Shown: piece by piece, positions 16,020-25,394 of the stretch
Layout: the number at the start of each line of letters is the position of its first letter
Position numbering within the stretch: the first letter of the stretch is position 1
Source: Mesorhizobium wenxiniae
Lineage (GTDB): Bacteria > Pseudomonadota > Alphaproteobacteria > Rhizobiales > Rhizobiaceae
Direction of reading: 5' to 3'
DNA: 64,000 nucleotides
NCBI RefSeq assembly: GCF_002284535.1
Contig: NZ_NPKH01000014.1
Span: forward strand, 310,001-374,000
Notes under the pieces: generated by a model
What the model was told of the DNA's origin: nothing
What the model saw: the letters and a program-made list of their open reading frames with translations, nothing else
Database searches by the model: none
Position numbers and translations under genes: made by a program

Positions 16020-17675
16020 TCAGCCCGCCGTCTTTGTTTGCCAGGCCTTCAGCGCCTCGTCGAACACCTTCTCGCCGGGGATGCCCTTTTCCATGGTGAG
16101 CAGCGCCCGCCGTCCGGTCTTGTAGACGACCGGCACGTCGATCCAGTTCTGCCCCCGGAGCAGGGTCAGATTGGCGTCTTCGTCCGCCTTGGTGTCGTTG
16201 AGAGCGACCAGGAAGAAGCCGTCGGCGATCTTGGCCGGGATGCCGATCAGCGGGCTGCCGGCATCCTGTTCAGACCCCTTCATGGCGACGCGCAGGATAT
16301 TGTCGACGCCGCCGCCGTCGAAACCATCGGGCGTCAGGAAAATCATCTCGATGATATGGCTGGCCGGCAGTGTCTGGTCGGTGTTGCGGCGGATGGTCAT
16401 GCGCAGCTGCACGTCCTTGCCCGGAATGCTCGCTTCGGCGCGGATTGCCGGCTCGGGCGGCAAATTGCCGCCGGGCGATTCCTGCACCAGCGACCAGACG
16501 ATGCTGCCGGGCTCGGCCGAGCCTTGGGCGGTGCTGGTACGCTCCTCGTAGAAGATTGCCTTTTGGCCGACCGCCAGCGCGGTTTCCGCAGGCGCGGCTG
16601 TCGGCGCGGCCGGCGCAGCACCCGGGGCCGGCGCTGCCGGGGCGGCTGCGCTATCGGTCGGCGCCGCCGGCGCCGGCGTTCCTTCATCGGCAGGCGGTGT
16701 TGTGGGGGCAGCGCCCGGCGTGGCGGGCGCAGTCGTGGCTGGCGTATCGCCGGCCGGCGCTGTAGGCGCAGGTGCGGCCGGCGGCGGTGTGGTCAGTGCT
16801 GCGACGGATTCGCCCTCTCCGATACCGCTTTGTCCTGAAGCGGGGCCGGGATCGACCTCACCGCCCTCCGGTGTCAGCCGCTGGGTGAACTTTGTGCCCT
16901 CGGCATCCGTTGGAGCCGCTGCGGCCGGGGGCCTTGCCGCGGCCTCGGTAGCCGGCTCGGCCGGGGTCGGCTTCACCAACGGTTCTATGGTTGCAACAGT
17001 CGTGCTGTTGAGACCCATCATGTTGGTGAACGCGTCCTTGTTCAGCCAGACGCCGTAGCCGCCGCCGGCGACGACGAGCAAAGCGACGACAGCGGCAATC
17101 AGCCCGCCATAGCTGCGCTTGCGCTCGGCAGGACGCAGACGCTGAAAGGTGTCCGGCGCAGGCTCCTCGTCGTTGGGAAAGACATCGTCTCGAAACGTAT
17201 CGCTCTTCTCGTCCGCCGCCGGAAAATCCGCGTCCGAAGGCACCGCATCGGTGCGCTCTGGCGGAGAAGCAACGGATGGCGGTTTTTGCCAATTCGGCGC
17301 GGCTTTGGCGGCAGGCGCCGGCTGCCATGTCGGCTCGGTCTTTGCCGGTTGCCATGCCGGCTCGGCCTTTTCCGGCTGCCGGACGTGGCTGGGTTGGTTC
17401 TTGTTGCGGTCGATGGAGGAGAAGATGTCCTCCAGCTCCGACAGCGGATCGGATGCCGGCACAGGCTTGGCGTACTCCCGCTCGACGCTGGCGATGGCCT
17501 CCTCCAGGGTGCGCTTATGCTGGGCAACGACCGAAGGCGCCAGCGGCGGTATGTTCTTGGCCAGCTTGTCCGCGATCGTCGAACGGGCCTTGTCATAGAC
17601 CCTCGCGCGTATCTCCGGCGTCGGGTTGTCGAGTTTATCGAGCGTCTTTTTCAGAGCACCAACAAAATCTGCCAT
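16020..17675 (-). CDS. Conserved rhizobial membrane protein, Pro/Ala-rich
   Basis: 551 residues, function unknown. N-terminal about 90 residues are helical (MADFVGALKKTLDKLDNPTP.. RSTIADKLAKN.. TLEEAIASVEREY). Then comes a Pro/Trp-containing spacer with repeated EPAWQPAKTEPTWQPAP, one membrane segment at about 190-212 (YGGLIAAVVALLVVAGGGYG), and a long periplasmic Pro/Ala/Thr-rich linker (about 235-365). A folded C-terminal domain of about 185 residues follows (ALAVGQKAIFYEERTSTAQ.. IVWSLVQESPGG.. RMTIRRNTDQTLPASHIIEM). It is a type II single-pass topology. Downstream of purA but probably a separate unit. Confidence 0.85.
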   Translation of the reverse strand: MADFVGALKKTLDKLDNPTPEIRARVYDKARSTIADKLAKNIPPLAPSVVAQHKRTLEEAIASVEREYAKPVPASDPLSELEDIFSSIDRNKNQPSHVRQPEKAEPAWQPAKTEPTWQPAPAAKAAPNWQKPPSVASPPERTDAVPSDADFPAADEKSDTFRDDVFPNDEEPAPDTFQRLRPAERKRSYGGLIAAVVALLVVAGGGYGVWLNKDAFTNMMGLNSTTVATIEPLVKPTPAEPATEAAARPPAAAAPTDAEGTKFTQRLTPEGGEVDPGPASGQSGIGEGESVAALTTPPPAAPAPTAPAGDTPATTAPATPGAAPTTPPADEGTPAPAAPTDSAAAPAAPAPGAAPAAPTAAPAETALAVGQKAIFYEERTSTAQGSAEPGSIVWSLVQESPGGNLPPEPAIRAEASIPGKDVQLRMTIRRNTDQTLPASHIIEMIFLTPDGFDGGGVDNILRVAMKGSEQDAGSPLIGIPAKIADGFFLVALNDTKADEDANLTLLRGQNWIDVPVVYKTGRRALLTMEKGIPGEKVFDEALKAWQTKTAG

Positions 17676-17749
17676 GCTTCAGTTGACCTGCATTTCGTTT
17701 CTGGGCCGGCCCCCGCAAATCGGCCGCGATGCCCGGAACGGCTGAGAAT

Positions 17750-19048
17750 CTAGTCTTGAAACGGATCGGTCACAAGTATTGTGTCGTCCCGTTCAGGGCT
17801 GGTGGAAAGGAGTGCGACCGGCGCGCCGATCAGCTCCTCGATGTGACGGACATATTTGACTGCCTGGGCCGGCAGATCGTTCCAGCTTCTGGCGCCGGCG
17901 GTGGTGCCTTTCCAGCCCTCCAGCGTCTCGTAGACTGGTTCGACGCGCCCCTGCGCACCCTGGCTGGCCGGTAGATAATCGATCGCCTCGCCATCGAGAC
18001 GGTAGCCGGTGCAGACCTTAATCTCGTCCAGCCCGTCGAGCACGTCGAGCTTGGTCAGCGCAATGCCCTTGATGCCGTTGACGGCCACGGCCTGACGAAC
18101 CAGCACGGCATCGAACCAGCCGCAGCGGCGCTTGCGGCCGGTGACGACGCCGAACTCATGGCCACGCGTGCCCAGGAACTCGCCGATCTCGTTCTTCTGT
18201 TCGGTCGGAAACGGACCTTCGCCGACACGCGTCGTATAGGCCTTGGTGATGCCGAGTACATAGCCGATGGCACCCGGGCCGACGCCGGATCCGGCGGCGG
18301 CTTGACCAGCTACCGTGTTGGACGAGGTGACGAACGGATAAGTGCCGTGGTCGATGTCGAGCAGCGTGCCTTGCGCGCCCTCGAACAGGATGCGTTCGCC
18401 GGCGCGGCGCTTGTCGTCGAGGATCTTCCAGACACGGTCCATATAGGGCAGGATCTCGTCGGCGACCGAAATCAGCTCTCTCATGATTGCGTCATGCGTG
18501 ACTTCGGCGTGGCCGAGCCCACGGCGAAGCGCATTGTGGTGCGTCAGCAGCCTGTCGACCTTCAAGGGCAGCGTTTCCAAATCCGCCAAATCCATCACCC
18601 TGACCGCGCGCCGGCCCACCTTATCCTCATAGGCGGGGCCGATGCCACGACGGGTCGTGCCGATCTTCGTCCCGGAATTGGTGGCAGCGTCTTCGCGGAA
18701 TCCGTCCAGCTCCCGGTGCAAGGACAGGATAAGCGCGGTGTTTTCGGCTATTTTCAGGCGCTCCGGCGTCACCCCGACGCCTTGCGCCTTCAATTTCGCA
18801 ACTTCCGCGACGAAGGCGTGCGGATCGAAGACGACGCCATTGCCGATGATGGACAGCTTGCCTTGCCGCACCACCCCGGACGGCAGCAGCGACAGCTTGT
18901 AGACCTTGCCGTCGACGACCAGCGTATGGCCGGCATTGTGGCCGCCCTGGAAGCGTACGACGACGTCGGCGCGTTCCGACAGCCAGTCCACGATCTTGCC
19001 TTTGCCCTCGTCGCCCCATTGCGAGCCGACGACCACCACATTGGCCAT
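17750..19048 (-). CDS. purA: Adenylosuccinate synthetase
   Basis: 432 residues, full length. The GTP-binding N-terminus [18 protein letters not shown] contains the catalytic Asp and Lys; [10 protein letters not shown] carries the catalytic His. Further motifs are [16 protein letters not shown] and the guanine-site KLDVLDG. Converts IMP, aspartate and GTP to adenylosuccinate in AMP biosynthesis (EC 6.3.4.4). Divergent from the EamA exporter across a mosaic repeat. Confidence 0.97.
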   Translation of the reverse strand: MANVVVVGSQWGDEGKGKIVDWLSERADVVVRFQGGHNAGHTLVVDGKVYKLSLLPSGVVRQGKLSIIGNGVVFDPHAFVAEVAKLKAQGVGVTPERLKIAENTALILSLHRELDGFREDAATNSGTKIGTTRRGIGPAYEDKVGRRAVRVMDLADLETLPLKVDRLLTHHNALRRGLGHAEVTHDAIMRELISVADEILPYMDRVWKILDDKRRAGERILFEGAQGTLLDIDHGTYPFVTSSNTVAGQAAAGSGVGPGAIGYVLGITKAYTTRVGEGPFPTEQKNEIGEFLGTRGHEFGVVTGRKRRCGWFDAVLVRQAVAVNGIKGIALTKLDVLDGLDEIKVCTGYRLDGEAIDYLPASQGAQGRVEPVYETLEGWKGTTAGARSWNDLPAQAVKYVRHIEELIGAPVALLSTSPERDDTILVTDPFQD

Positions 19049-19120
19049 GTTTCTTTTCCCTTGAGGCGCCGCTCGGAGCGGCTTGAAATAGTTCGAAACG
19101 ACAGGCTTCTATCGCATAGG

Positions 19121-19213
19121 CCCGAAAATCGGAATCGATTTCGGAAAGCACGATGCGAACATTCAAGCCTTGAGACGCACTTTGTCCGTCCAGTGGACGC
19201 ACGTCGCTCTATA
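19121..19213 (+). repeat. RIME-like intergenic mosaic element, copy 3
   Basis: CCCGAAAATCGGAATCGATT, then a GGAAAGCACGATGCG-like core, TGAGACGCACTTTGTCCGTC and the hairpin arms GTCC..GGACGCAC ending CGCTCT. This copy joins the module seen at 2611 to the hairpin module seen at 2171. It occupies the purA/EamA divergent space (19049-19365), where I see no gene. Confidence 0.65.
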
Positions 19214-19365
19214 ACGTCAAGACCCGGCGAGCGCGACCATTCTTTACCGCCGAAAGCGCCCTCAGGCACAACAATTTTCGCCTTTGACTTCATTTACTTG
19301 GGCGAACCACCACAATAGGTCGGCAAAAGACCCTTCGCCTGCCCTCCCGGCTGGAAATTTTAGCC

Positions 19366-20256
19366 ATGCATCGAACCGCCTATCTGTTCCTGCTGTTCAC
19401 CACCTTGCTGTGGGGCGGCAACTCCGTGGCCGGCAAGCTGGCGGTCGACCACATCTCGCCGATGACGCTGGTCTTCCTACGCTGGGTTCTGGCCGTTCTG
19501 ATCATGCTGCCGCTCGGCTGGCGAACGCTGCGCGAGGACTGGCCGGTGGTGCGCAAGCATTGGTTGCTGCTTGGCGGGCTCGGCGCTTGCGGCTTCACCT
19601 TCTTCAACGCGATCTTCTACACGGCGCTCAACTACACGACGGCGATCAACGTCTCGATCGAGCAGGCGGCGATACCGATCGTGATCATCCTCGCCAATTT
19701 CGTGCTGTTTCGCCTGCGTGTGAACCGGGTGCAGATCGCCGGCGTCGTGCTGACGATTGTCGGTGTCGCCCTGACAGCCAGCCATGGCGATCTGCGCCAG
19801 CTTCTCAAGCTGGATCTCAACTTCGGCGACGCCATCATGCTGATCGCGGTGCTTTGCTACAGCTTCTACTCGGTCGGGCTGCGGCTGAAGCCGGCTATAC
19901 GCTGGCAAAGCCTGATGCTGGCGCTGTCGATTGCCGCACTTGTCACCTCGCTGCCTTTCTTCCTGTGGGAAGTGGCCGCCGGCAAGGTCATCGTCCCCGA
20001 TGCGCGCGGCTGGGCGATAGCGTTCTACACCGCGATCGGCGCCTCAGTCGTCTCGCAGATCTTTTACATCAGGGGCAACGAACTGATCGGCGCCAACCGG
20101 GCTGGCCTGTTCATCAACCTGGTGCCGATCTTCGGCACGCTCCTGTCGGTGCTGATCGTCGGTGAGACATTCCAGCTCTATCAGGGACAGGCCCTGGTGC
20201 TGGTGCTTGGCGGTATCAGCCTCGCCGAATACAGCGGAAGGAAGATGGCGATTTAG
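19366..20256 (+). CDS. EamA/DMT family exporter
   Basis: 296 residues with about ten hydrophobic segments in two EamA halves (first half LLFTTLLWGGNSVAGKLAVD, second half starting about residue 155 with AIMLIAVLCYSFYSVGLRLK). Inner-membrane metabolite exporter of the drug/metabolite superfamily; the substrate cannot be read from the sequence. Stands alone, convergent with serA. Confidence 0.88.
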   Translation: MHRTAYLFLLFTTLLWGGNSVAGKLAVDHISPMTLVFLRWVLAVLIMLPLGWRTLREDWPVVRKHWLLLGGLGACGFTFFNAIFYTALNYTTAINVSIEQAAIPIVIILANFVLFRLRVNRVQIAGVVLTIVGVALTASHGDLRQLLKLDLNFGDAIMLIAVLCYSFYSVGLRLKPAIRWQSLMLALSIAALVTSLPFFLWEVAAGKVIVPDARGWAIAFYTAIGASVVSQIFYIRGNELIGANRAGLFINLVPIFGTLLSVLIVGETFQLYQGQALVLVLGGISLAEYSGRKMAI

Positions 20257-20313
20257 CCGGCAATATTCGACGCCGCATGGTGCAATCCAGAGCCTGTTAG
20301 CCACATTGTCGAA

Positions 20314-20346
20314 GCGCCCCGCGCGCTTGCAGAGCACGCGGGGCGC
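20314..20346. terminator. Hairpin between convergent exporter and serA genes
   Basis: GCGCCCCGCG (20314-20323) and CGCGGGGCGC (20337-20346) form a perfect 10-bp stem with a 13-base loop, 58 bases after the exporter stop and 12 before the serA stop. No T-run follows on either strand, so intrinsic termination is only plausible. Confidence 0.5.
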
Positions 20347-20357
20347 GCGGGCATTAT

Positions 20358-21956
20358 TCAGGCGCCCACATCGAAATGCAGCCGCTTGGCGGAGTCGATC
20401 GACTTGTGCGCCCGCACCTGTTCCAGCACGTTTTCCGGGAACGGCGCATCGAGATAAAGCAGTGCAATGGCATCGCCGCCAGGCCGGTTGCGGCCGAGCT
20501 GGAAGTTGGCGATGTTGACGCCGTTCTCGCCGCAGACCGTGCCGAGCAGGCCGATGATGCCGGGCGCATCGGCATTCGTCGTGTAGAGCATGTGCTGGCC
20601 GACCTCGGCGTCGAGGTTGATGCCCTTGATCTGGATGAAGCGCGGCTTGCCGTCCGAGAAGCAGGTGCCGGCGATCGAACGCGTCCTATGCTCGGTCTTG
20701 ACCGTCAGCTTGATGTAGCCGTCGAACACGCCGGATTTGTCGCGCTTGACCTCGGCAACGATGATGCCGCGCTCCTTCACCATGATCGGCGCCGACACCA
20801 TGTTGACGTCGGAGACCTGCGGCCGGATCAGCCCGGCAAGAGTGGCGCTGATCAGCGCGCGCGTGTTCATCGTCGCGGTCGAGCCGTCGAACAGTATCTC
20901 GACCTCCTTGATAGGATCCTCGGTGACCTGGCCGACAAAGGCGCCGAGCACTTCGGCAAGCTTGACGAAAGGCTTCAGGCGCGGCGCTTCTTCAGCGGTG
21001 ATCGACGGCATGTTGATGGCGTTGGAAACAGCGCCCTTGATCAGATAGTCGGCCATCTGCTCGGCGACCTGCAGGGCGACATTCTCCTGCGCCTCCATCG
21101 TCGACGCACCGAGATGCGGCGTCGCCACCACGTGCTCCATGCCGAACAGCTCACTTTTCTCCGCCGGCTCGACCTCGAACACATCGATGCCAGCGCCCGC
21201 CACCTTGCCGCTTTTCAACGCCGCAATCAGGTCGGCCTCGACCATCAGCCCGCCACGGGCGCAGTTGATGATGCGCACGCCGGTCTTCATTTTGGCGATC
21301 GCCGCGGCGTCGATGATGTTGCGCGTCTTGTCGGTCAATGGCGTGTGCAGAGTGATGAAATCGGCGCGGGTGAACAGCTCGTCCAGTTCGACCTTCTCGA
21401 CGCCGAGCTCCTCGGCGCGGCTGTCCGACAGGAACGGGTCGAAGGCGATGACGTGCATCTTCAGGCCGACGCCGCGCGTGGCCACGATCGAGCCGATATT
21501 GCCGCAGCCGATGATGCCCAGCGTCTTGCCGGTGATCTCGATGCCCATGAAGCGGTTCTTTTCCCATTTGCCGGCATGGGTCGAGGCATTGGCTTCCGGT
21601 ATCTGGCGGGCTAGCGCGAAGATCATGGCGACGGCATGCTCGGCGGTGGTGATCGAATTGCCGAACGGCGTGTTCATGACGATGATGCCCTTGCGGCTCG
21701 CCGCCGGGATGTCGACATTGTCGACGCCGATGCCGGCGCGGCCGACCACCTTGAGCCTGGTGGCGGCGTTGATCAGCTTTTCGGTGACTTTGGTCGCCGA
21801 CCGGATGGCGAGGCCGTCATACTGGCCGATCACTTCGAGCAGCTTTTCCTTGTCCTTGCCGAGATCGGGCAGGTAGTCGACGTCGATGCCGCGATCCCTA
21901 AAGATCTGAACGGCGGTGGTGGAGAGTTTGTCTGAGACGAGAACGCGGGGCGCCAT
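20358..21956 (-). CDS. serA: D-3-phosphoglycerate dehydrogenase
   Basis: 532 residues, the long form with an intervening domain and a C-terminal ACT domain. NAD-binding glycine motif in TLGIIGCGNIGSIVATR; catalytic Arg, Glu and His in INCARGGLMVE, DVFEVEPAE and VATPHLGAST. The ACT domain at about 455-530 (NADAPGIIGLLGTVCGENGV) is the serine-feedback site in this family. First committed step of serine synthesis (EC 1.1.1.95). The start MAPRVLVSDKL at 21956 has AAGGAGGCC just upstream; a longer frame to 22124 overlaps serC and is rejected. Cotranscribed after serC. Confidence 0.95.
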   Translation of the reverse strand: MAPRVLVSDKLSTTAVQIFRDRGIDVDYLPDLGKDKEKLLEVIGQYDGLAIRSATKVTEKLINAATRLKVVGRAGIGVDNVDIPAASRKGIIVMNTPFGNSITTAEHAVAMIFALARQIPEANASTHAGKWEKNRFMGIEITGKTLGIIGCGNIGSIVATRGVGLKMHVIAFDPFLSDSRAEELGVEKVELDELFTRADFITLHTPLTDKTRNIIDAAAIAKMKTGVRIINCARGGLMVEADLIAALKSGKVAGAGIDVFEVEPAEKSELFGMEHVVATPHLGASTMEAQENVALQVAEQMADYLIKGAVSNAINMPSITAEEAPRLKPFVKLAEVLGAFVGQVTEDPIKEVEILFDGSTATMNTRALISATLAGLIRPQVSDVNMVSAPIMVKERGIIVAEVKRDKSGVFDGYIKLTVKTEHRTRSIAGTCFSDGKPRFIQIKGINLDAEVGQHMLYTTNADAPGIIGLLGTVCGENGVNIANFQLGRNRPGGDAIALLYLDAPFPENVLEQVRAHKSIDSAKRLHFDVGA

Positions 21957-22024
21957 GGCGGCCTCCTTCAAATGAGATTTGATCCGTTTGGGAATGGGCG
22001 GCCCCGAGGGCCGCCACGGGAAAC

Positions 22025-23200
22025 TCAGGCGGCCGCCTTGAGCGACGCCTTTTGTGCGGCAAAGGCCCAGTCGAGCCACGGCAGCAGCGCTTCGAGGTCG
22101 GAGGTCTCGACCGTCGCGCCGCACCAGATGCGCAGGCCGGGCGGCGCATCGCGATAGGCGCCGATATCGTAGGCGACGCCTTCCTTGTCGAGCGTCGAGA
22201 CGATGCCCTTGGCGAACGCCGCTTGTCCGTCGGCATCAAGCGCGGCGACATCCGGGTCGGTGAAGGAAAGACAGACGGACGTGTTCGACCGCGTCGCCGG
22301 GTCGGTGGCCAGATGGCCGAGCCATGCGGATCTGTCGACGAAACCGTCCATAACGGCGGCATTGGCGTCGGCGCGGGCAATCAATGCGTCGAGGCCGCCG
22401 ATCGACTTCGCCCAACGCAGCGCGTCGAGATAGTCCTCGACGCACAGCATCGATGGCGTGTTGATGGTCTCGCCCTTGAAGATGCCTTCGATGAGCTTGC
22501 CGCCCGAGGTGAGGCGAAAGATTTTCGGCAGCGGCCAGGCGGGCTTGTAGCTTTCCAGCCGCTCGACGGCGCGCGGGCTGAGGATCAGCATGCCGTGCGC
22601 ACCTTCGCCGCCCAGCACCTTCTGCCAGGAGAAGGTGACGACATCGAGCTTCTGGAAATCGAGCTTTTGCGCAAAGGCCGCCGACGTCGCGTCGCAGATG
22701 GTCAGGCCCTTGCGGCTGACCGGAATGAACTCACCGTTCGGGACACGCACGCCTGATGTCGTGCCGTTCCAGGTGAAGACCACATCGCGGTCGAAGTCGA
22801 TTTTTGTCAGATCCGGCAGCGCGCCGTAGCCGGCCTCGATCCTGCGCACGTCAGCGAGCTTCAGCTGCTTGACCACATCGGTGACCCAGCCGGAACCGAA
22901 ACTCTCCCAGGCGACCATGTCGACGCCGCGTTGGCCGAGCAGCGACCACAGCGCCATCTCGACCGCGCCGGTGTCCGACGCCGGCACGATGCCGATGCGA
23001 TAGTCTGCCGGAACCTGGAGAATTTCCCGCGTCAGCTCGATCGCCTGTTCGAGCTTGGTCTTGCCGATCTTGGCGCGGTGCGAGCGTCCGAGCGCGGCAT
23101 TGGTCAGCGCCTCGACCGACCAGCCGGGACGTTTTGCACAGGGACCTGAGGAAAAATTGGGATTTTCCGGACGGAGTCCGGGCTTCGTACGCGTCGTCAT
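22025..23200 (-). CDS. serC: Phosphoserine aminotransferase
   Basis: 391 residues, the alphaproteobacterial SerC class. Motifs: [15 protein letters not shown] at the N-terminus, [26 protein letters not shown] with the PLP-binding Asp, and [14 protein letters not shown] with the Schiff-base lysine. Converts 3-phosphohydroxypyruvate and glutamate to phosphoserine (EC 2.6.1.52). Operon with serA 68 bases downstream; a structured leader precedes it. Confidence 0.96.
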   Translation of the reverse strand: MTTRTKPGLRPENPNFSSGPCAKRPGWSVEALTNAALGRSHRAKIGKTKLEQAIELTREILQVPADYRIGIVPASDTGAVEMALWSLLGQRGVDMVAWESFGSGWVTDVVKQLKLADVRRIEAGYGALPDLTKIDFDRDVVFTWNGTTSGVRVPNGEFIPVSRKGLTICDATSAAFAQKLDFQKLDVVTFSWQKVLGGEGAHGMLILSPRAVERLESYKPAWPLPKIFRLTSGGKLIEGIFKGETINTPSMLCVEDYLDALRWAKSIGGLDALIARADANAAVMDGFVDRSAWLGHLATDPATRSNTSVCLSFTDPDVAALDADGQAAFAKGIVSTLDKEGVAYDIGAYRDAPPGLRIWCGATVETSDLEALLPWLDWAFAAQKASLKAAA

Positions 23201-23206
23201 TGTGGT

Positions 23207-23251
23207 CTATCCTTCCAGATAGTGGCCCCTCGTTGGGGAGGGGTGGCCCAC
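23207..23251 (-). promoter_or_regulatory. Structured serC leader RNA (serC-motif candidate)
   Basis: On the minus strand two hairpins precede serC: CCCCTC-CCCAAC-GAGGGG (23243-23226), extended by GTGG/CCAC around a bulge, and CTATC-TGGAAG-GATAG (23222-23207), whose loop and stem contain the ribosome-binding site GGAAGG. Position and form recall the serC RNA motif described upstream of alphaproteobacterial serC genes, but I cannot run its covariance model. The remaining 23252-23402 holds nothing recognisable. Confidence 0.5.
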
Positions 23252-23402
23252 GGACGGCGATATGCGTTCAGGCGTCAGGCGTCAAGGGGAAAGTTTTTGT
23301 CGCTGGCAGGATACTGATCACCTGTGATGAGAATGTCGTGGGCCTCGAAACACGATGGCGGACCCGAAGATCCGCCGTCTTGATTTGTCGCCCGCGCAGC
23401 TC

Positions 23403-24152
23403 CTACCAGAGGTCGTAGCGCAACCCGAGCTTAACCTGATGATTGCTGATCCCTTTGTCGATCGGATAGGAATTTAGACTCTCGGCAGTCGCATATTCGG
23501 CGTCGGGCGCGGAAAAATACTGATAGCCCAGATCGACGGAAACATTCTTGGACACTTGATAGGCAAGGCCCGCATTAAGCGTATAGGCAAAGGAATACTG
23601 GGTCTTGTCGTCCTGCAGAACAAAATCGTCGGTAGGGTCATTGTTGTCGGTGAAATAGCTCGCCGAAAGCTTGCGATTGCTCTGGACGATTCCGATACCC
23701 GCGCCGAGATAGGGCGTGATCCCGACATAGGTGCCAAGATCGACATAGCCATTGAGCATGCCCGAGAAGGCGTAGTTCTTCAGGGACGCTGATGCCACGG
23801 TCGTTCCGTCATCATAGCCGACGCCGATCTTGTTGCCGGGCAGATAGCCGAAATTGAGATCGGCCCGCAGATAGTCGTTGAAATGGTAGCCGAAGCCGAT
23901 GCTGGCAAAGATCGGATCTTCATTGTCGCTGAAGCTCGCCGGTGTGAAGGCGAAGTCCTCATCTTCGAAACTCTTTTCCGGCAAATAAGCGACATCGCCC
24001 CGCAGATACCATCCCGAACCGACTTCGACCGGCACATAATCCGGCGCCTGGTCGACATAGATCGGCGGATCGTAGTCGGCACCAAGCGCTTGAGACAGCG
24101 GCATCAGGGCGATTGCTGCAAGCGCCAGCGCTATGCGCGATTTGAATGTCAT
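23403..24152 (-). CDS. Outer-membrane beta-barrel protein (Omp25/Omp31-like)
   Basis: 249 residues. Signal peptide MTFKSRIALALAAIALMPLSQALG, then a predicted eight-strand barrel with alternating residues: GWYLRGDVAYL, FASIGFGYHFNDYLRADLNFGY, GMLNGYVDLGTYVGITPYLGAGIGI, NVSVDLGYQYF. It ends VKLGLRYDLW with the terminal aromatic residue needed for BAM insertion. The start at 24152 gives an intact signal peptide with AGGG upstream. A TTAA-N7-TTAA box (24223-24238) lies 71 bases upstream, matching CtrA sites; CtrA control of omp25 is reported in Brucella. Confidence 0.88.
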   Translation of the reverse strand: MTFKSRIALALAAIALMPLSQALGADYDPPIYVDQAPDYVPVEVGSGWYLRGDVAYLPEKSFEDEDFAFTPASFSDNEDPIFASIGFGYHFNDYLRADLNFGYLPGNKIGVGYDDGTTVASASLKNYAFSGMLNGYVDLGTYVGITPYLGAGIGIVQSNRKLSASYFTDNNDPTDDFVLQDDKTQYSFAYTLNAGLAYQVSKNVSVDLGYQYFSAPDAEYATAESLNSYPIDKGISNHQVKLGLRYDLW

Positions 24153-24222
24153 GATCCCTGGCTCCCGAAGGTGGCGCCATTCGCGATCGCGAGCGCCGTT
24201 CAGAGCATTGTTAACCATAGTG

Positions 24223-24238
24223 GTTAAGTGGCGGTTAA
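24223..24238. promoter_or_regulatory. CtrA-type box upstream of the first OMP gene
   Basis: TTAAGTGGCGGTTAA is TTAA-N7-TTAA exactly; on the minus strand it reads TTAACCGCCACTTAACC. An adjacent inverted repeat TTAACCA-TAG-TGGTTAA (24211-24227) shares one half-site. Confidence 0.6.
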
Positions 24239-24286
24239 GGATAACAAGGCGTTAGCAATTTGATTTGATGCGCTTTCCTGACCCAA

Positions 24287-24316
24287 GCGAAAACCGCCCG
24301 GCTTTCGCCGGGCGGT
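24287..24316 (-). terminator. Intrinsic terminator of the second OMP gene
   Basis: Stem ACCGCCCGGC / GCCGGGCGGT (10 bp, 24293-24316) with a four-base GAAA loop on the minus strand, followed by TTTCGC. It lies 23 bases after the stop at 24340. Confidence 0.8.
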
Positions 24317-24339
24317 CCGCAACCCTGCTCTCGAAGCGA

Positions 24340-25170
24340 TTACTTGGTGTAGACCGGTTCGGGTTCGTAGGCGATCGGCTCCGGCTGGGCGCAGCCCGAG
24401 TTGCCGAACTGGTAGCGCAGGCCGCCGCGCACTTCGTGCACATTGATGCCTTTGTCATGGCCCGGACCGACGCCGCTGGCGAAGTCGAACATCTTACCGC
24501 CTTCGATATGGCTGTAGCGGTAGCCGATATCGAGCTTGACACGATCGGTCAGGCAGTAGGATGCGCCAGCCATGGCGGCATAGGCAAAACGCCAGCCTTT
24601 GCCGCCGCTATGCTCAAACGAACCGTCCTCAGTGACGTTATGCAGCGTATCCCACTTGACCCAGGCGCCGCCGATGCCGGCGCCGACATAGGGCGTGATG
24701 CCGTGCCATGTGCCGATATCGACATAGGCGTTGGCGAGAAGCAGCAGCGCCGTATAGGACGAGGTGTCGGTCGAAGTGCAGGGATCTCCATCAAGGCAGA
24801 TGCCGCTGGTCGAGCCGCGGAAATCGGATTTGCTCATCCAGTCCGCGGTCAGGTCGGTGCGAAAATACTGGTTGATCTGGTAACCGACGCCGGCGCCAGC
24901 CGAGAAGGCGCCCTCCAGCTTGCCGCTGTCAAAGCGGCCGGTGCCTGGAGCCGGCCCGTAGGTGATGTAGTCGCCGCCGCGGAACTTCGACCAGTGATAG
25001 TCGATGTCGCCGCGAATGTACCAGCCGCCATATTCGACCGGCTGCTCGTAGACGGGCGGCGGCGGGGCCGGCTCGACCACGGGCGGCTCGACGAAGTCGG
25101 CGGCGAACACTGGTCCGGCCACGCCCGCGAGCAGCGCGGCAAAGAGGGCCATTCTTGCTGTATTGAACAT
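24340..25170 (-). CDS. Outer-membrane beta-barrel protein
   Basis: 276 residues. Signal peptide MFNTARMALFAALLAGVAGPVFA, a Pro/Glu-rich periplasmic start (VEPPVVEPAPPPPVYEQP), then a barrel of the same superfamily as the downstream gene: GGWYIRGDIDYHW, AGAGVGYQINQYFRTDLTADW, ANAYVDIGTWHGITPYVGAGIG, VKLDIGYRYSHIE, EVRGGLRYQF. The barrel ends in Phe; an unusual 18-residue tail (EPIAYEPEPVYTK end) with two tyrosines follows. A disulfide pair is likely in an external loop (GICLDGDPC). The ATG at 25170 has AGGGG upstream; a GTG at 25179 is less likely. A CtrA-type box lies about 85 bases upstream. Confidence 0.87.
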   Translation of the reverse strand: MFNTARMALFAALLAGVAGPVFAADFVEPPVVEPAPPPPVYEQPVEYGGWYIRGDIDYHWSKFRGGDYITYGPAPGTGRFDSGKLEGAFSAGAGVGYQINQYFRTDLTADWMSKSDFRGSTSGICLDGDPCTSTDTSSYTALLLLANAYVDIGTWHGITPYVGAGIGGAWVKWDTLHNVTEDGSFEHSGGKGWRFAYAAMAGASYCLTDRVKLDIGYRYSHIEGGKMFDFASGVGPGHDKGINVHEVRGGLRYQFGNSGCAQPEPIAYEPEPVYTK

Positions 25171-25252
25171 GCTTGTCACCCCTGAGAACCCTCGGCACAG
25201 CGAACGCGTCCGAATCTGATTGGCTTCAGTCGTGGATAATGAATTGGAAAAG

Positions 25253-25269
25253 TTAAAACGCGTTTAACC
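25253..25269. promoter_or_regulatory. CtrA-type box upstream of the second OMP gene
   Basis: TTAAAACGCGTTTAACC is TTAA-N7-TTAACC, the full CtrA consensus, about 85 bases upstream of the start. A further TTAACC half-site lies at 25277-25282. Confidence 0.65.
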
Positions 25270-25346
25270 GTATCGCTTAACCATGTACCTCTAAATCTTT
25301 CAGAGTTTCGCGTCATTTCTGCGGAGAATTTGCGTGCAAGCCAACG

Positions 25347-25371
25347 AAAAAAGCCCGCCGGAGGCGGGCTT
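25347..25371 (-). terminator. Intrinsic terminator of glmM
   Basis: Stem AAGCCCGCC / GGCGGGCTT (9 bp) with a three-base loop. On the minus strand it is followed by TTTTTT, 24 bases after the glmM stop. Confidence 0.92.
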
Positions 25372-25394
25372 TCAAACTGGCAAAAGCTTCAGGA

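Noticed and set aside
20376..21614. Open frame of 412 codons on the plus strand opposite serA
   Set aside because: Antisense frame of serA with no recognisable protein features.
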